Assembly: GCA_025449115.1 (NCBI GenBank)
Contig: JAHLKC010000133.1
Location: 1 to 64,000, forward strand
DNA length: 64,000 nucleotides
DNA from: Chytridium lagenaria
Taxonomy: Eukaryota; Chytridiomycota; Chytridiomycetes; Chytridiales; Chytridiaceae
Direction of reading: 5' to 3'
Both the position numbers and the translations under genes were made by a program. Below, piece after piece: positions 1 to 11,600 of this stretch. The notes beneath the pieces are model-generated. The model was not told the origin of the DNA. It saw nothing but the letters and a program-made list of their open reading frames with translations, and searched no databases. Each line of letters begins with the position of its first letter. Position 1 is the stretch's first letter.

Positions 1-1322
1 TCTCTGATGTCTGAAGGAACACTTCGTCAGGTACAAGTCATAAAGCATGAGAGCAAAAGCGAGACAAACACAGCCAATTTACCTGATGACAAAAAGGGCG
101 GAAGAAAGATATTTCCTCTTTGAACAGAGGAGCTCAACTCTCGAAAACTTGTTTTATCAAACGGAAGGCTTCCAACAGCCATACCGTATAAACAAACTCC
201 TAGCGACCACATGTCCACCTCCGGACCTTGATACGGGCGTTGAGCATATATTTCTGGCGCTGCGTAACATGGGCTTCCACAACTGCTATGTTGCTTAAAG
301 CGGTCTGAATGGAAAGTTGCAAATCCAAAATCCAATACTTTAACAGTGTACGTGTCCATGCTGACTCTAATGTTTTCAAGCTTGAGGTCCCTATGCACGA
401 TAAACGATCGGTGAGAATAGTCTACGGCGCTAAGAATTTGTTTGAATATATATCGAGTTCGCCTTTCGCTTAGACGGCCGCTTGCTGCCACCACATCTGC
501 CAAATCCTGTTTGAAATTTAGTTAAAAAAGTAATAAATTTAAATTCAACCTTTCCAGCCACATATTCAAAGAAAAAGTAGAAGTGCTTGACTCCCATCGC
601 GTAAGAATGCATTCGAATAATATTAGGATGTTCCAGAAGTACACCCATCAAGGCCTCACGGATCATAAAGTGCTCCTTGTATGATACACCATCGTTATTG
701 CGCTCAAGTTTTGTTCCATCAGCTTTCTCCGTTTGCCGCTTAACGCATTTCACAACACACTGCAAAACAAGGTCGTTATTTCTTATACAAAAAAGTAACT
801 TACTATTTTGCCTGTTGGAATATGGCGGACAAGTTTCACCGTCCCAGAGCTGCCTCTGCCAATGGTTCGGCCAACTCGCCAAACACCAAAGATGGTTTTT
901 CCTTCATCCTTACTCCTCTTTCTTCCAAAAGTGACAAGGTGAACGTCTGATCGATTCATGTCGATTCCATGCCTTGGAGTGTAGTCATCATACGATGGTG
1001 TATATATTCTCCGTCTCTCTTCTCTCGTGTTCGATTCATCACTGTTGTTGTCACCACTTTCGGCGTCACGATACCTTGATGATGAAGACGTTGTACTTGT
1101 CCTAGAAGTCATTCCAGATGCAGTGGCGGCAAAAGCATCATCGTGACTATTCGTCACATCTGGACCCCCAACGGTAGAGTCCGAATTGGTCTTAATTAAG
1201 CTCCTCTCTTGCATGGGAGAGGCCCTATCAATCCTCCCATCGGTCTCGTCGCTCTCTTCATTCTCTTCATTCCCTGACTTTCGGGTATGAAGACGTGAGA
1301 TGGCATCTCCTGCGCGAAGCAT
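1..1322 (-). CDS. Kin1/PAR-1-like serine/threonine protein kinase, C-terminus cut off by window edge
   Basis: This is a protein kinase of the CAMK-like group that phosphorylates Ser/Thr of protein substrates. The first exon (1322 to about 808) encodes a Ser/Asp/Glu-rich N-terminal tail of about 140 residues and then the glycine loop GRGSSGTVKL. A GTAAGT intron separates it from exon 2, which carries the ATP-binding lysine in CVVKCVKR and the segment HPNIIRMHSYAMG. After a second small intron (about 509-550), exon 3 has the catalytic loop HRDLKLENI, the magnesium motif DFG, and AAPEI with GPEVDMWSLG. The order and wording (FEYVAGK, GSPCYAAPE, YQGPEVDMWSLG) resemble fungal Kin1 and animal MARK/PAR-1. 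No KA1 domain can be checked because the gene runs off the left end. A last intron with GTAAAT follows LPPFLSS near position 100. Kin1 is the best guess; Snf1-like or Gin4-like kinases are alternatives. Confidence 0.85.
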
Positions 1323-2158
1323 CCTTCACCGAAGGTCAAGTGAAAAAAGAATGGATGTCAACTGCTATCAATATTATTTGTTTGTGAGCATGTTTGGTTG
1401 TTCTGTTTGTTTGTTTGTTATGACATTTGTTTTACGTTACCATGCAGATCTTTTTCGGTATTTCTGGAGATTTTCATTCTCCTTCCCACCAGAACCCCTC
1501 GTCTTCCCATCCTTCTCACCCCACACCCCTCTATCGACATCTTCCTCTCAATTCATTCAACGATGGTAAATTAAAAATATTATGCCGTTTTCATGGCCCA
1601 CGAAAGCTTTCTCGCCCATCATCTGGTGAGGGCGACACTCTACGTGATTAAGGGTTCGTCGTCTTTCCGGTGCATGGAAGGCCCTTATGCAAGGGGTAAT
1701 CATGGCCCATTGCGACCATAATGCAACATCGCATAATGTTGAAGGCACCAAGAACATCCCGATTCCATAATGTGAAGCAGCTTTTGCAGCTCAACACAGA
1801 GTGGATAGGGGAGCCTTGTGGTCCTCCTTGACCTCGAACCTTTTCCAGGTTCCCTCTGTTATAATTTGGAGTCGGTTGGTACAGAGCAGCAATTATAATA
1901 ATAAATGATTCTACTTACAACTTCAATTCGCAAGGGCAGACGGATGAAGTATAGGGCTCCTTTTGCATCAAGACCTTCTTCACCCACCCTTCTTTCGCAC
2001 CATTGCTCTCAGTAGTTTCTTTGGGACAGTAAGATTTTTGTAATTTTACATAGCTACTGACGCTCTCCGACTAAGTTAGCTGGCCATTCCACCAGGTAAG
2101 CTACATTCAGCCACACACATCATTAAAATAGTGAGTATTTTCTGAGTAATGAACGACC
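1323..2158. other. Intergenic stretch, no gene recognised
   Basis: I see no coherent reading frame with family resemblance here. The first part (1323-1560) is T-rich with a TGTTTGTTTGTTTG run near 1380-1415 and likely holds the kinase promoter. No RNA gene was recognised. Confidence 0.4.
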
Positions 2159-2473
2159 TTAAACAGTGATATTGGTATGTTTTTTGATGACATAAAGCAA
2201 GCCAACCTCCCGCACCATAACGCTTTTAACCGCTACCGCGAAAGCGTGGCACGTCCCTTCAGCATGCGCCTTGCCAATATTTTTCTTCCTCCAAGTGTTC
2301 GCAGCCTTCTCAAAAATCCGTAGGTCCTCTTGCGCTTCAACATCGATGGTTGGTATTCGGCTCCGTAAGATCCGAATCGAGGGAAAAAGGGACTTGTGAA
2401 TGGCGAAGGCAATGATCTTCAATATAAAAATAAATATCAGCAAATGAAGCGCAAATGCATCAGAATTATTCAA
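2159..2473 (-). CDS. Hypothetical small ORF, possibly part of a spliced gene
   Basis: An open frame of 104 codons starts with a hydrophobic stretch ([16 protein letters not shown]) and continues with charged sequence ([17 protein letters not shown]). I recognise no family. The hydrophobic start could be a signal anchor. The frame could also be chance, since no neighbouring exon could be joined with conviction and there is no repeat or mobile signature nearby. It is listed only because nothing else explains this interval. Confidence 0.2.
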   Translation of the reverse strand: MNNSDAFALHLLIFIFILKIIAFAIHKSLFPSIRILRSRIPTIDVEAQEDLRIFEKAANTWRKKNIGKAHAEGTCHAFAVAVKSVMVREVGLLYVIKKHTNITV

Positions 2474-2887
2474 AGGATTGAAACATTTCAGTCGATGCTA
2501 AACATAAATCGAAATAGATTAATGCAATCTAAAGCTCAAAATACGAAATAAAATATGCATTCCACTATCAATTTCAACTCAAAACGAAGCATCGTCGGGA
2601 GTCGGTCTGAAATTAACTTCGTAGTCTCACCTTGGTGCTATGGGTTGGATGTTTGAGAGATTTGTTGGTGAAATGCCAGGATTTGTCCATCTACAAAGTT
2701 CCTTTAGTGGGCTGGTACTCCATCCACAATGAATACTAAAGAATGAAGGTTTTCTTGTGCGATACCAACCTCAAGAAGGACCCCGCAGCCATACTTCGGA
2801 CGCCAGATGAAAGTCTTGAGGTCAAGAGTCCAAACATGTTTGAGAAAACGGAAACAACCTTTGGATGAATGTTACACAAAACTGTAT
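2474..2887. other. Intergenic stretch, nothing recognised
   Basis: About 400 bases without a coherent frame or repeat that I can see. They lie downstream of the next minus-strand gene, whose stop is at 2888. Confidence 0.4.
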
Positions 2888-5259
2888 TTATTCATTTGTG
2901 TTGAAAACCTCCACCAAGTTCTGAACAGACCAAAAGTGGTCCTTGAGAAGAGCTCGTGAATACTCCTCAGAGATTTCACGGCCCCAGTTTACAATTAATA
3001 CTGCTCGTGGATCATAGCAAGCCTCGTCTAAAATTTGCTGCAACTCATAATTTCCTGTTAAGTGCTGAAGGACGTTTTAGTCTCAAAGGCCAAAAACAGG
3101 TTTGATATAGGCTTACTTTGAGCTCTTCTCCATCAATTACGTGTATTCCAGTAGCATCATTGATCAAGACGTATTGCACAACAAGTCCTAGGACCTCGGC
3201 TTCGCAAATAGGCGCTGTAAGGGTAATTTGATCAGCCTTTTCCACAATAGGCGTTGCTGACTTCTTCAAAGGTTTCGAAGCATTCATATCAGCATGTAGC
3301 GACATCTTGGAAACCAAATATTCTAAGGATTCGTTGGAAAATTGTTTGGTTCTACTTGTATCAGATATGCGAATCGTCTTATTCCGGATATGGACTGTAA
3401 GCTTCCGTTCTCGTCGAGCCCCTTCCCCCTTAGCTCGGCTGCGACCGCGAAGCCAATCCGTGCTCTCCAAAAGACTATGCACTTCAGCTTCCTTCAACAA
3501 TGGGGATCTGCTGAATGCGTGAAAGTAAAACAGAGCTCGATTTTCCCCTGGCTTCGGTACTCTTATCGAATTGATTATGCATTCAAGAGCATCCATTTCG
3601 GTATTTGCAGAATAAGCGATGCTTTTATCTAACAGATCCACAAGCCTTGCAAAAGAACTTTTCGTCATGTTTATAGTCAGCAAGGAAGCCTTTAGCATAG
3701 CTCCGGGTGGCATGCTCTCTGTTCGTCATTCAGAAACTCGTAGCGCGAAACTTCAACATACCATGATATGATTGTAAAAGAGTTATACGATCTGATAGAG
3801 ATGTCCGTCCAGGGACACAGCAATGCAGCCCTTGAGTGAGACTCTCAATATACGGGTGGGAATTCCTGAACGTGTTTCGAATTATTATCCATTTGAGATT
3901 GTGAGCCAACCGAATTCGAGGATATGCCGAGTTGAGCACTGCCGAGAATTCTTCGTTTTGAAAAATATATACTACACACGAAAGCCAGGGTACCTTACGA
4001 AAAAAAAGTCAATGCCTGAAATTGTAAACAAAGATTTTTTTACCATATTTGCCAACATAATCAAGTCTAAAACACCTTTCACAGCAGGATCATGGAGGTC
4101 AAATTCAACTACGTTGGTATTATTACAAAATGCTTTGACAGAATCCAGCGTCAGATTATAATCCGTCCCCCAGAATGTGATTCCACGCGGCATGGGTCTG
4201 GTACCCTTTTGAGGGCTCCCGATACTGCCGAGGAAGCCTCTAATTGGGGCCGATATTTCGGAGGTGTCACCAAAAATACTTGATACGATGCTTTCAGCAT
4301 ATGAAGATCCAAGATTTGAACTGGCGCCTTCCTCCAATAGATAATGGCAGAGGGTGACAAGAATCTTAGCTTTTGACTCCAAATCTCGATCATTTAACTC
4401 CTCGAAGACTCCGGCGTAGGAGTCATCAAAGTCGCCCAGTATTACTTGGAATTCAGAATTACCGAGTTGAGCAAACTTTAAATCTGACAGCTCCTGCACG
4501 TCGGGCTCTAAGGGGGTTCCCTCAAGTTGAACAATAGTAATTCCAAAGGGAATCAATCTTTTCCATAAGCATTTCTCAAACAACGTAGATACTGTCGTCT
4601 TCGATGCGTGAATTCGAAGTTTAATGATCTCTTTGATTGCCATAGCCAGTCCTCTCATATTGTTGCCAAGCATATCAACCAACAAGTTCTCGAGCTGAGG
4701 ACTTGTGATAACAGCTCTTAAAATGATCTCTTCGGTTCTTGTACTATAACCGTCACTACCGGCGGGAGAAGACCTGTTTGAGCAGCGAGCATTCTCGAAA
4801 GCCTTTGAATGCGCCGTGGCGAGACTGTCAGCACTATTCGGACTGGTTGCAAAGGTTTCGACATAGCTTGGTGGTTTCGAGAGATTGTCAAGTGACGGCT
4901 TCTGTAACAACAATTTTGACAATGATGGTCTGGGTCCTATACCCCCAAACACCGAATCACCAAGGATGCCCAGACTCTCTGGGAAGCAAAGGTCTATGAT
5001 ATCCCTGCAGCAATGGGAAGGATCAATTTCCTTGACATAGTCCCACAGAATTTTGCGAATCTGCTTTCGCGGAAGAACATTGCTTGTTCTCTCTTTCTGC
5101 AGGCGTCCCACTAGGCGGCTAACGACATCTTCAAACAAGTCATCCTCAAGCCATGGCAGTTCATCCCGCCTCGCAGAGAATGTTGTCCGGATATGATTTT
5201 CAACCTAATAATACTGTAAGCGCAGACATCAAGGGAGCCTAAACCTGAGCAAGATTCAT
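2888..5259 (-). CDS. Uncharacterised protein of several exons, family not recognised
   Basis: The start ATG at 5259 gives MNLAQ. A short intron (about 5206-5244, GTTTAG to TTATTAG, phase 0) leads into VENHIRTTFSARRDE. A long exon (to about 3990) follows, with basic segments RLVGRLQKER and RKQIRKILWDYVKEID, a Ser-rich linker and AMAIKEIIKLRIHAS. Later exons contain a segment with GENRALFYFHAFSRSPLLKEA, a Lys/Arg-rich loop (RGRSRAKGEGARRER) and a final exon ending NLVEVFNTNE at the TAA at 2888. The predicted protein is several hundred residues (roughly 750-800), apparently helical and soluble, with no membrane segment or catalytic motif that I can name. It starts 100 bp from the divergent potassium transporter gene, so the two may share a promoter region. 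Confidence 0.6.
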
Positions 5260-5358
5260 GGTTTTTGTGAATTCAACAAAGGGAGATTTACGTGGGAGCG
5301 ATCCGAAATGATGCTGTATAGACGGCGCTCTTTTTCCTAAACGCTCTTTATAACGGAT

Positions 5359-8300
5359 ATGGAAAGAGCTATTGGACGCTCCTTAACAACAGCCGAAGCT
5401 ATGGGAAATGACGGAGGCGATAGCCGCCGTCCTCTTGTCGATCACCAACCTACAGTGGACGACCCTCCTAACATCTTTGCAACGCCTGTTGCGCCAGAAT
5501 TCCCAGAATCATCGACGATAGACCCACAGGCCACATCAGAAACCCACCTACCTCAACTAGCTTTGACCATACCATCCTCTGATTTTCTTGCCAACGTCGG
5601 AGAAAACCCGTTCTCAACACCAACCACCCCGCTAATAACAGAAAACGAAGCTCATGAAGATGTCTTAGTTAGAGAGGAGCCGACTTTGACTCTCAAGTCA
5701 TCACTGAAGAATAACAAAAGTAAAAGCCGGAGTAGAGTATCAATCGTCGAAGACCCTGCTATCGGGGCATTTAAAGTCTCTGAGGATGCACCCCCTCTTC
5801 CCACGCCTGCTCTCTCTGTTGCTCCAGCTATGGATTTCGCCTATGTGAATCCGTTATTTGCCGGATCCACAACTACCCCTTTAAAAGGGACGCCAAAGTC
5901 CTCCACAGTCTCCAAGCCAAAGTCTGTTAAGAAAGGCGCTGGACCTAGGCGAATGTCTCTAGGAGCAGCATTATGCATTCCTCCCCGCCTCGTATTGACA
6001 GCAACATGAACTTCGCCAAGGTCATGCAACTTTCTTTGGGAGCAATAGGCACGTATAGTTTCTCAGACTTCTGCCCCAAATCTTACTTGCATTTTTTAAC
6101 GGTCGCTTTAGGAATTGTTTTTGGAGATATTGGCGTATCTCCCATATTCTTTTTTAAAGCTGTTTTCAGTGAAGTTGTGCATAAGAAACTTGTTTCTGGT
6201 GTTGCCTTAACGGGCAGTGACGTCAGCAGTGTTAGGGTTTATGGCACGCTCTCGTTCCTTCTCTGGGTGATAACTCTGACTTGCTGCATGAAATACGTAA
6301 TATTTGTGCTCTATGGTTTGAGATGTTTAAGTCGGCCTTTGTTAACCACATCGCAGCGGACAAGAACGGAGAAGGAGGAACATGGGCCTTAGTGTCGCTT
6401 TTACCTACAGAGCATGAGGAATCGCGCTTGTGGAAATATCGCCACGAGATAACTATGTTGGGTATGCTTGCCGCAAGCTTTCTTCTTGCGGACGGAGTAA
6501 GTACAAGCTTATTTGATAAATTTTAAAATCCCTTTGTTCCTTTCCGGACGTATTCTTGTTTTCTTATTTTGCTCAATTTAGATAATCGGGCCGCCAATTG
6601 GAGTCCTTTCTGCTTTTGAGGGGTTAAGGCACTATTCCAGTGCAATTCCAGAATCTGCGGTAGTCGGCATATCGGTTGGTGTATTATTTGTCCTCATCTT
6701 TACGCAACGATATGGCACGAGCAAAATGTTGCGATTTTACGGGCCATCATGGTGACATGGTTCTGCTCCATTGCAGCTATTGGGCTTTACAACATATCAA
6801 AGTTTCCCACTATTTTTTATGCGATAAGTCCACATCACTACATACGATTGGTTACACAAGATCCATCATTTGGCCTACGTGTTGCCAGTGAAGTGTAAGC
6901 AAGCTCTAATTATTAGTCTTTAAATTATTTAGCGTACTTGCGATAACGGGAGTGGAATCTATGTATGCTGATCTTGGGCACTTTAAAGCTCTGCCAATCC
7001 GAACAGCGTTCTTTTGCGTTGTTTACCCTTCTTTAGTCCTTAACTACCTTGGGTAAATGATATCTACTGTCAATATGTACTAATACATTAATATTTTCAG
7101 ACAGGGAGCTATGCTGCTATCCGATCCACAAGCCGCCATTCATCCTTTTTTCGCTTCTGTTCCTGAGTAAGACCTTACAAAGTGGAACGTACTTAATATT
7201 TCCATACAGCCAGGTTAAATGGGTCGTTCTTGTTTTAGCCACTCTATCGGGTGAGATGCGATAAATCTTATTTTCCATCTAACAAAATCTGATAGCCGTT
7301 ATTGCTTCACAGGCGAATATGAGCGGATGTTTCATTTTAATTGATCAGGCGGTATACTATAAATTACCAAACCTTATCTAATTTACGAAGATATCACTTC
7401 GGGTTTTCCCTAATGTCCGGACGATTCATGTGGACGCAGAAAGCGCAGGAGCTGTTTATATCCCTTCATTCAACAACTTTATGCTTTTTGCAAGTATATC
7501 ATTAATTTTAATATTCCGGGATAGTGAAAGTCTGTCCGGAATCTACGGTAAGAATACAATAATTACCAGCTTAACAAATCGGAGGTGTCGGCATAACTTT
7601 CACAATGATATGCACGACGACTTTTTACGTCTTAGCGATGAAATACACTTGGGGCTACGCTGACTGGCAGACGGGCCTATTCTCCATCTTCCTTATCATC
7701 GACGTGTTTCTTGCAGGGGCATCGGTGATGAAGTTTGCAAATTTTGGATGGATCTCAATATGTATTGGATTGGTATTCTTTGCCATTATGTACACTTGGT
7801 ACACCACTACAGTAGAAATTCAAGAAGGGCTTCGAAACAAACTCCTTGAGATGAGCGAGCTTCGAAGCCATGTGAAAACAGTACATAGAACAAAGGGGAC
7901 TGTCGTCTTTGTGTCTAATACTGACGAAGACGTTCCGAATGTGCTTCGGATCTGTGCTGAACAACTTCGTTCCTTGCCTGAAAATATCGTTTGTATGAGT
8001 GCTATATCTTCACACGCACCCTTTATTGCAGATGAGGAGAGGACGGTCTTCCGGACTATTGACGCCGCAACCGGAATTTATCGCCTCGTAATTTCATACG
8101 GTAATTCAAATGTTCACTATTATCTTGATCCTTATTATCTTTAAAGGTTACGCTGAACGGTCCATTAATACCGTGACGGCCATTGAAAGGGCAAGAAAGC
8201 GTGGATTAAGAATAAATCCAGAAGATAGAGTGACATTTGTGGTGGGCCGCGAGATTGTTGCTGCAGATGTTGAGACGTTATGGTACAAGAAGCTGCGAAT

Positions 8301-8489
8301 AACAGCATACTTGAGCATCGCATCGAATACCGAAGGCAAAATTGAGTACTACAATCTTCCACCCGCGGATACACTTGAGGTATGCTCAACTAAATGTAAC
8401 AAGCTAAATAAGATATTCAGATTGGGAGCCAGATGGTCATAGGCAAGGCAGAAATCGAGGAGGAGGATGAGGATGATTATACTGAATAA
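5359..8489 (+). CDS. HAK/KUP/KT family high-affinity potassium transporter
   Basis: This is a plasma-membrane potassium importer of the HAK/KUP family, normally proton-coupled. The hallmark first helix reads [20 protein letters not shown], matching the family GDLGTSPLY block. Further family segments are [23 protein letters not shown] followed across an intron by [29 protein letters not shown], and the later helices [17 protein letters not shown] and [16 protein letters not shown]. The C-terminal cytosolic domain ends in an acidic tail, [10 protein letters not shown], at the TAA 8487-8489. A Pro/Ser/Thr-rich cytosolic extension of about 200 residues precedes the first helix. Its frame joins the transporter frame only after a one-base shift near 5962, next to a GG pair, so either that base is missing or the true start is the ATG at 5973. 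At least nine short introns interrupt the gene. Family assignment is firm; substrate is by homology. Confidence 0.9.
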
Positions 8490-8606
8490 TAGATGCCTGA
8501 AGCATCAAACTTGTATCATTATTATCAATTGAACGAATTGTATATTGAAAATGCACGTGCACGCGTTCAACAATTTCTACCCTTATTTTGCCAATTTTTA
8601 CACACT

Positions 8607-11600
8607 CTATCCAGCAGCTGCTGGCAAAATTTCGTTGACTACGCCCACAGCATTTTCTCGGGTTTGATCTCCTGCATCCCTATTCTCCGCAGCATCCCCT
8701 AAATTATGAAGTCGGCGTCCAACTAGATAATGGTCATCACGCACTTGATCCATCCATCTCCTCATCAAACGGCCAATCGCCTGTGACACTTCATATGCTG
8801 CACCAGCTGCAAGAAGCGCAATAAGAGAGTATCGACCTAAAAGCGATTGAATAGACGTCGAGGATGGGTCTATATGAAAAGTTAGCTTCTGAAACTTGGA
8901 ACATCATTATACCATCGCTCTTTGTGCCTAGCATTGTCTCAAAAGCAGAAAATAATCCGAGAGGTGGAAGAACAATCAAGGTGCACACAGCCACTATAGG
9001 GAAAATAACCTTCAAAGCAAACGTTCGAAGAACAAGCCGGTTTAAACCACCATCTCTCAGCTGATCACGAGCCTAGAACAATATATTTAATGACGAAAAG
9101 AAGTAAGTGAAACATACCTGACCAAGGGCTCGCCTAAGCTCAGTATCCGGTCCGGCTAAAACTAGTGTATACATTATTTTTGTATACATCGCCCCCAAAG
9201 CCCAATCTTGTAAGAAAAAAAATATTCTTGTTTGCTCACGGGATGACATTGCAGGAAGTACAATGTACAGCTGGAAAATGAGACCGAACAACAGCGGAAT
9301 TACAATTCCAACCCAGAATACTAAGAAACAAAGCTTGATGCTCTAAATAACTACGTTAGATAAGGCCCAAACTAAAATAAAATCCTTACAGCTGCCAAAT
9401 AAACGCGAATGACTGCAAACCCCACCACCGCAAATTCACCTATAGTCATCAAAACCCCCATCATGCGCGTCCAAAGAGGGACGACCTCTTGTTCTTCGGG
9501 TATGTTTACATATTCTACTTCTTCCCAATCTTCACCTTCAGTAGGGTCGATGTCTTCCAACCTCTCTTGTGAGGGTCTTCGTCTTATGCCTTGCCCGTCT
9601 AATTCCTCCGAAGTTGATCTGACCCGGCGCCGTCTAAGCCGCGAATGTGATCTGTGAGGACCGTTTGAACGCCTCCTCAGAAGAATACCGGTTGGCACCG
9701 GCCGCTCTGGCTCAACCCCGGCGTTGAAAAACGCATTTGAAATTTTTAACATCAAACGCTGCGTCGCCCCTCCGGCCAGGGTCATTGTCCTCTCAAGCCA
9801 CAAGGCAGACGCGCACGATGCGATGATGATAAAAAGTCCAAGTGAAAACGAGAAAAGGTCATGGACGGGTAAATCCGGGCGAATAGGAAGTTCTGGGCGA
9901 ACGGGTGATCCTAAGAAGCCAAACTTGCGAACAAGAAACGACGCGGCCGAGGAGGTCGCGTTTACTGCGGTCACATTCTTTGCGAAAGTCGGCGCATAAG
10001 ATATATTTGTGCTCGAAGGCGTTGGTGTGATAGTCGACGTCATAACATCACTCAAATCCGTTGAGTTGATCCCTCTCCCCGTCATGTAATCATGGAACTG
10101 CAGAAAAACAACTCTTCCAATATAAACTAAACAATAGATCAGACGATAATTGACAATAAAAACTTACGTGGGCCGATGATAACAGCTGCTGCCAGAAGTT
10201 GCCCACAAATCCACTGGAAAATAATAAGGGCAAAAGTTCTAAAGCGAAATCTATCAGGAACGTAAACCCTTCTCCAGTTAGCCCGGACTTCATCTTCACT
10301 TTCATTCATTCGTCCAAACAATGCCTCGCCTCGTGCCATGGGAATCATCATTTTCTGGTTCGGTATAATTTCCACATGATCATGGTTCGGAACTCGCAAA
10401 TAAGGGAAGGGCCGAGGGCGAACGTGAGCTCTCGTGGCAGATGCTACAATTGCCTCAGGAGGCGAATTCGCTGGTCCGGCTCCGTCTTCAAACAATGTAG
10501 GAAGAGGTGTAGATGAAGACCCTTCTCCTTCAGTATCTTCATCCACCCAACCTTCATCATCGGTGGCTTCCTTTTTCTCAGTGTCGGCATCGACTTGGGG
10601 AGAGACGGTTGGCGCAGGTGCATCTTCCGGTCGAATCAAACGAACGGGAACGTCGTCTTCATCGTCCTCAGTGTCACTCTCCTCGTCACGCATCCTCTCT
10701 CCAAATAAGAAGTGTGTTAACCGAAGACGACGCGCCGTAAACCGGAACCATCCTGCGACAACGTTCCGGAAGAGTTGTCTTGGTCGAACCCAAGCAATGG
10801 CCCAAGGCAGTACAAAATGGAAAATCAGAAGATCAATGGGGAATTCGCTCAACGGTTCGCTTAAAACTCGGTAAGTTTTTTTTCAAAAAGGGTGCTCAAT
10901 ACCTAAATTCCCACTTAATCGGCCATATGCGTCCTGGCCCAGTGCTGGAACCAAAAATGAGCTCCAAAAGCTTGACAAGACCGACGAATCCACCAACAGC
11001 AGATATGACAACGAAGGCATATGCTGTAGTTCCGACTGCAAGTTTCCTTAACTGAGTAAGGACGGGTTTCTCGATAATACTATAAAAATTAGAATCTGAC
11101 TAAAACAGAAAACCTACTCTTGCATAGGGTGGAAAGCCGGGTCGTCCGGGTCGCGAATAAACCACACCACTCCAGGTCGAACGACCTTCCGCACGGTGGA
11201 AATGTATATGGCAAATTGAAACATGAAGCATGTACCGGCCAGCCCTATCGAAAATGAGTAACGAAAACAGCCTGCGGAGATTATACTAACAATGCAGAAA
11301 CCACGATGACCACGGGAAAGCTTTGTAAAACGCCCATCGACTCACGATTGTTGCAGTTGGACCGAAAATTGGCAAAGTGCACAAGTCAATCAAGACGCCA
11401 CAAAAGGTAGGGAACATGCCAAGTTCAATAGTCATAAAAAATGTGAATTTGACAGCAGTTGTCAAATAAACTAGCCACTTGACACAAATTCTTTTCATGG
11501 TTTGCGCGTAGGGATGTTCTAGTCTTCCGGTGCGGCGCTATCATAAAATCAAAAACAAATTTTCAACTTCGAATGAAATAAAAGATCATGAAAACCGACA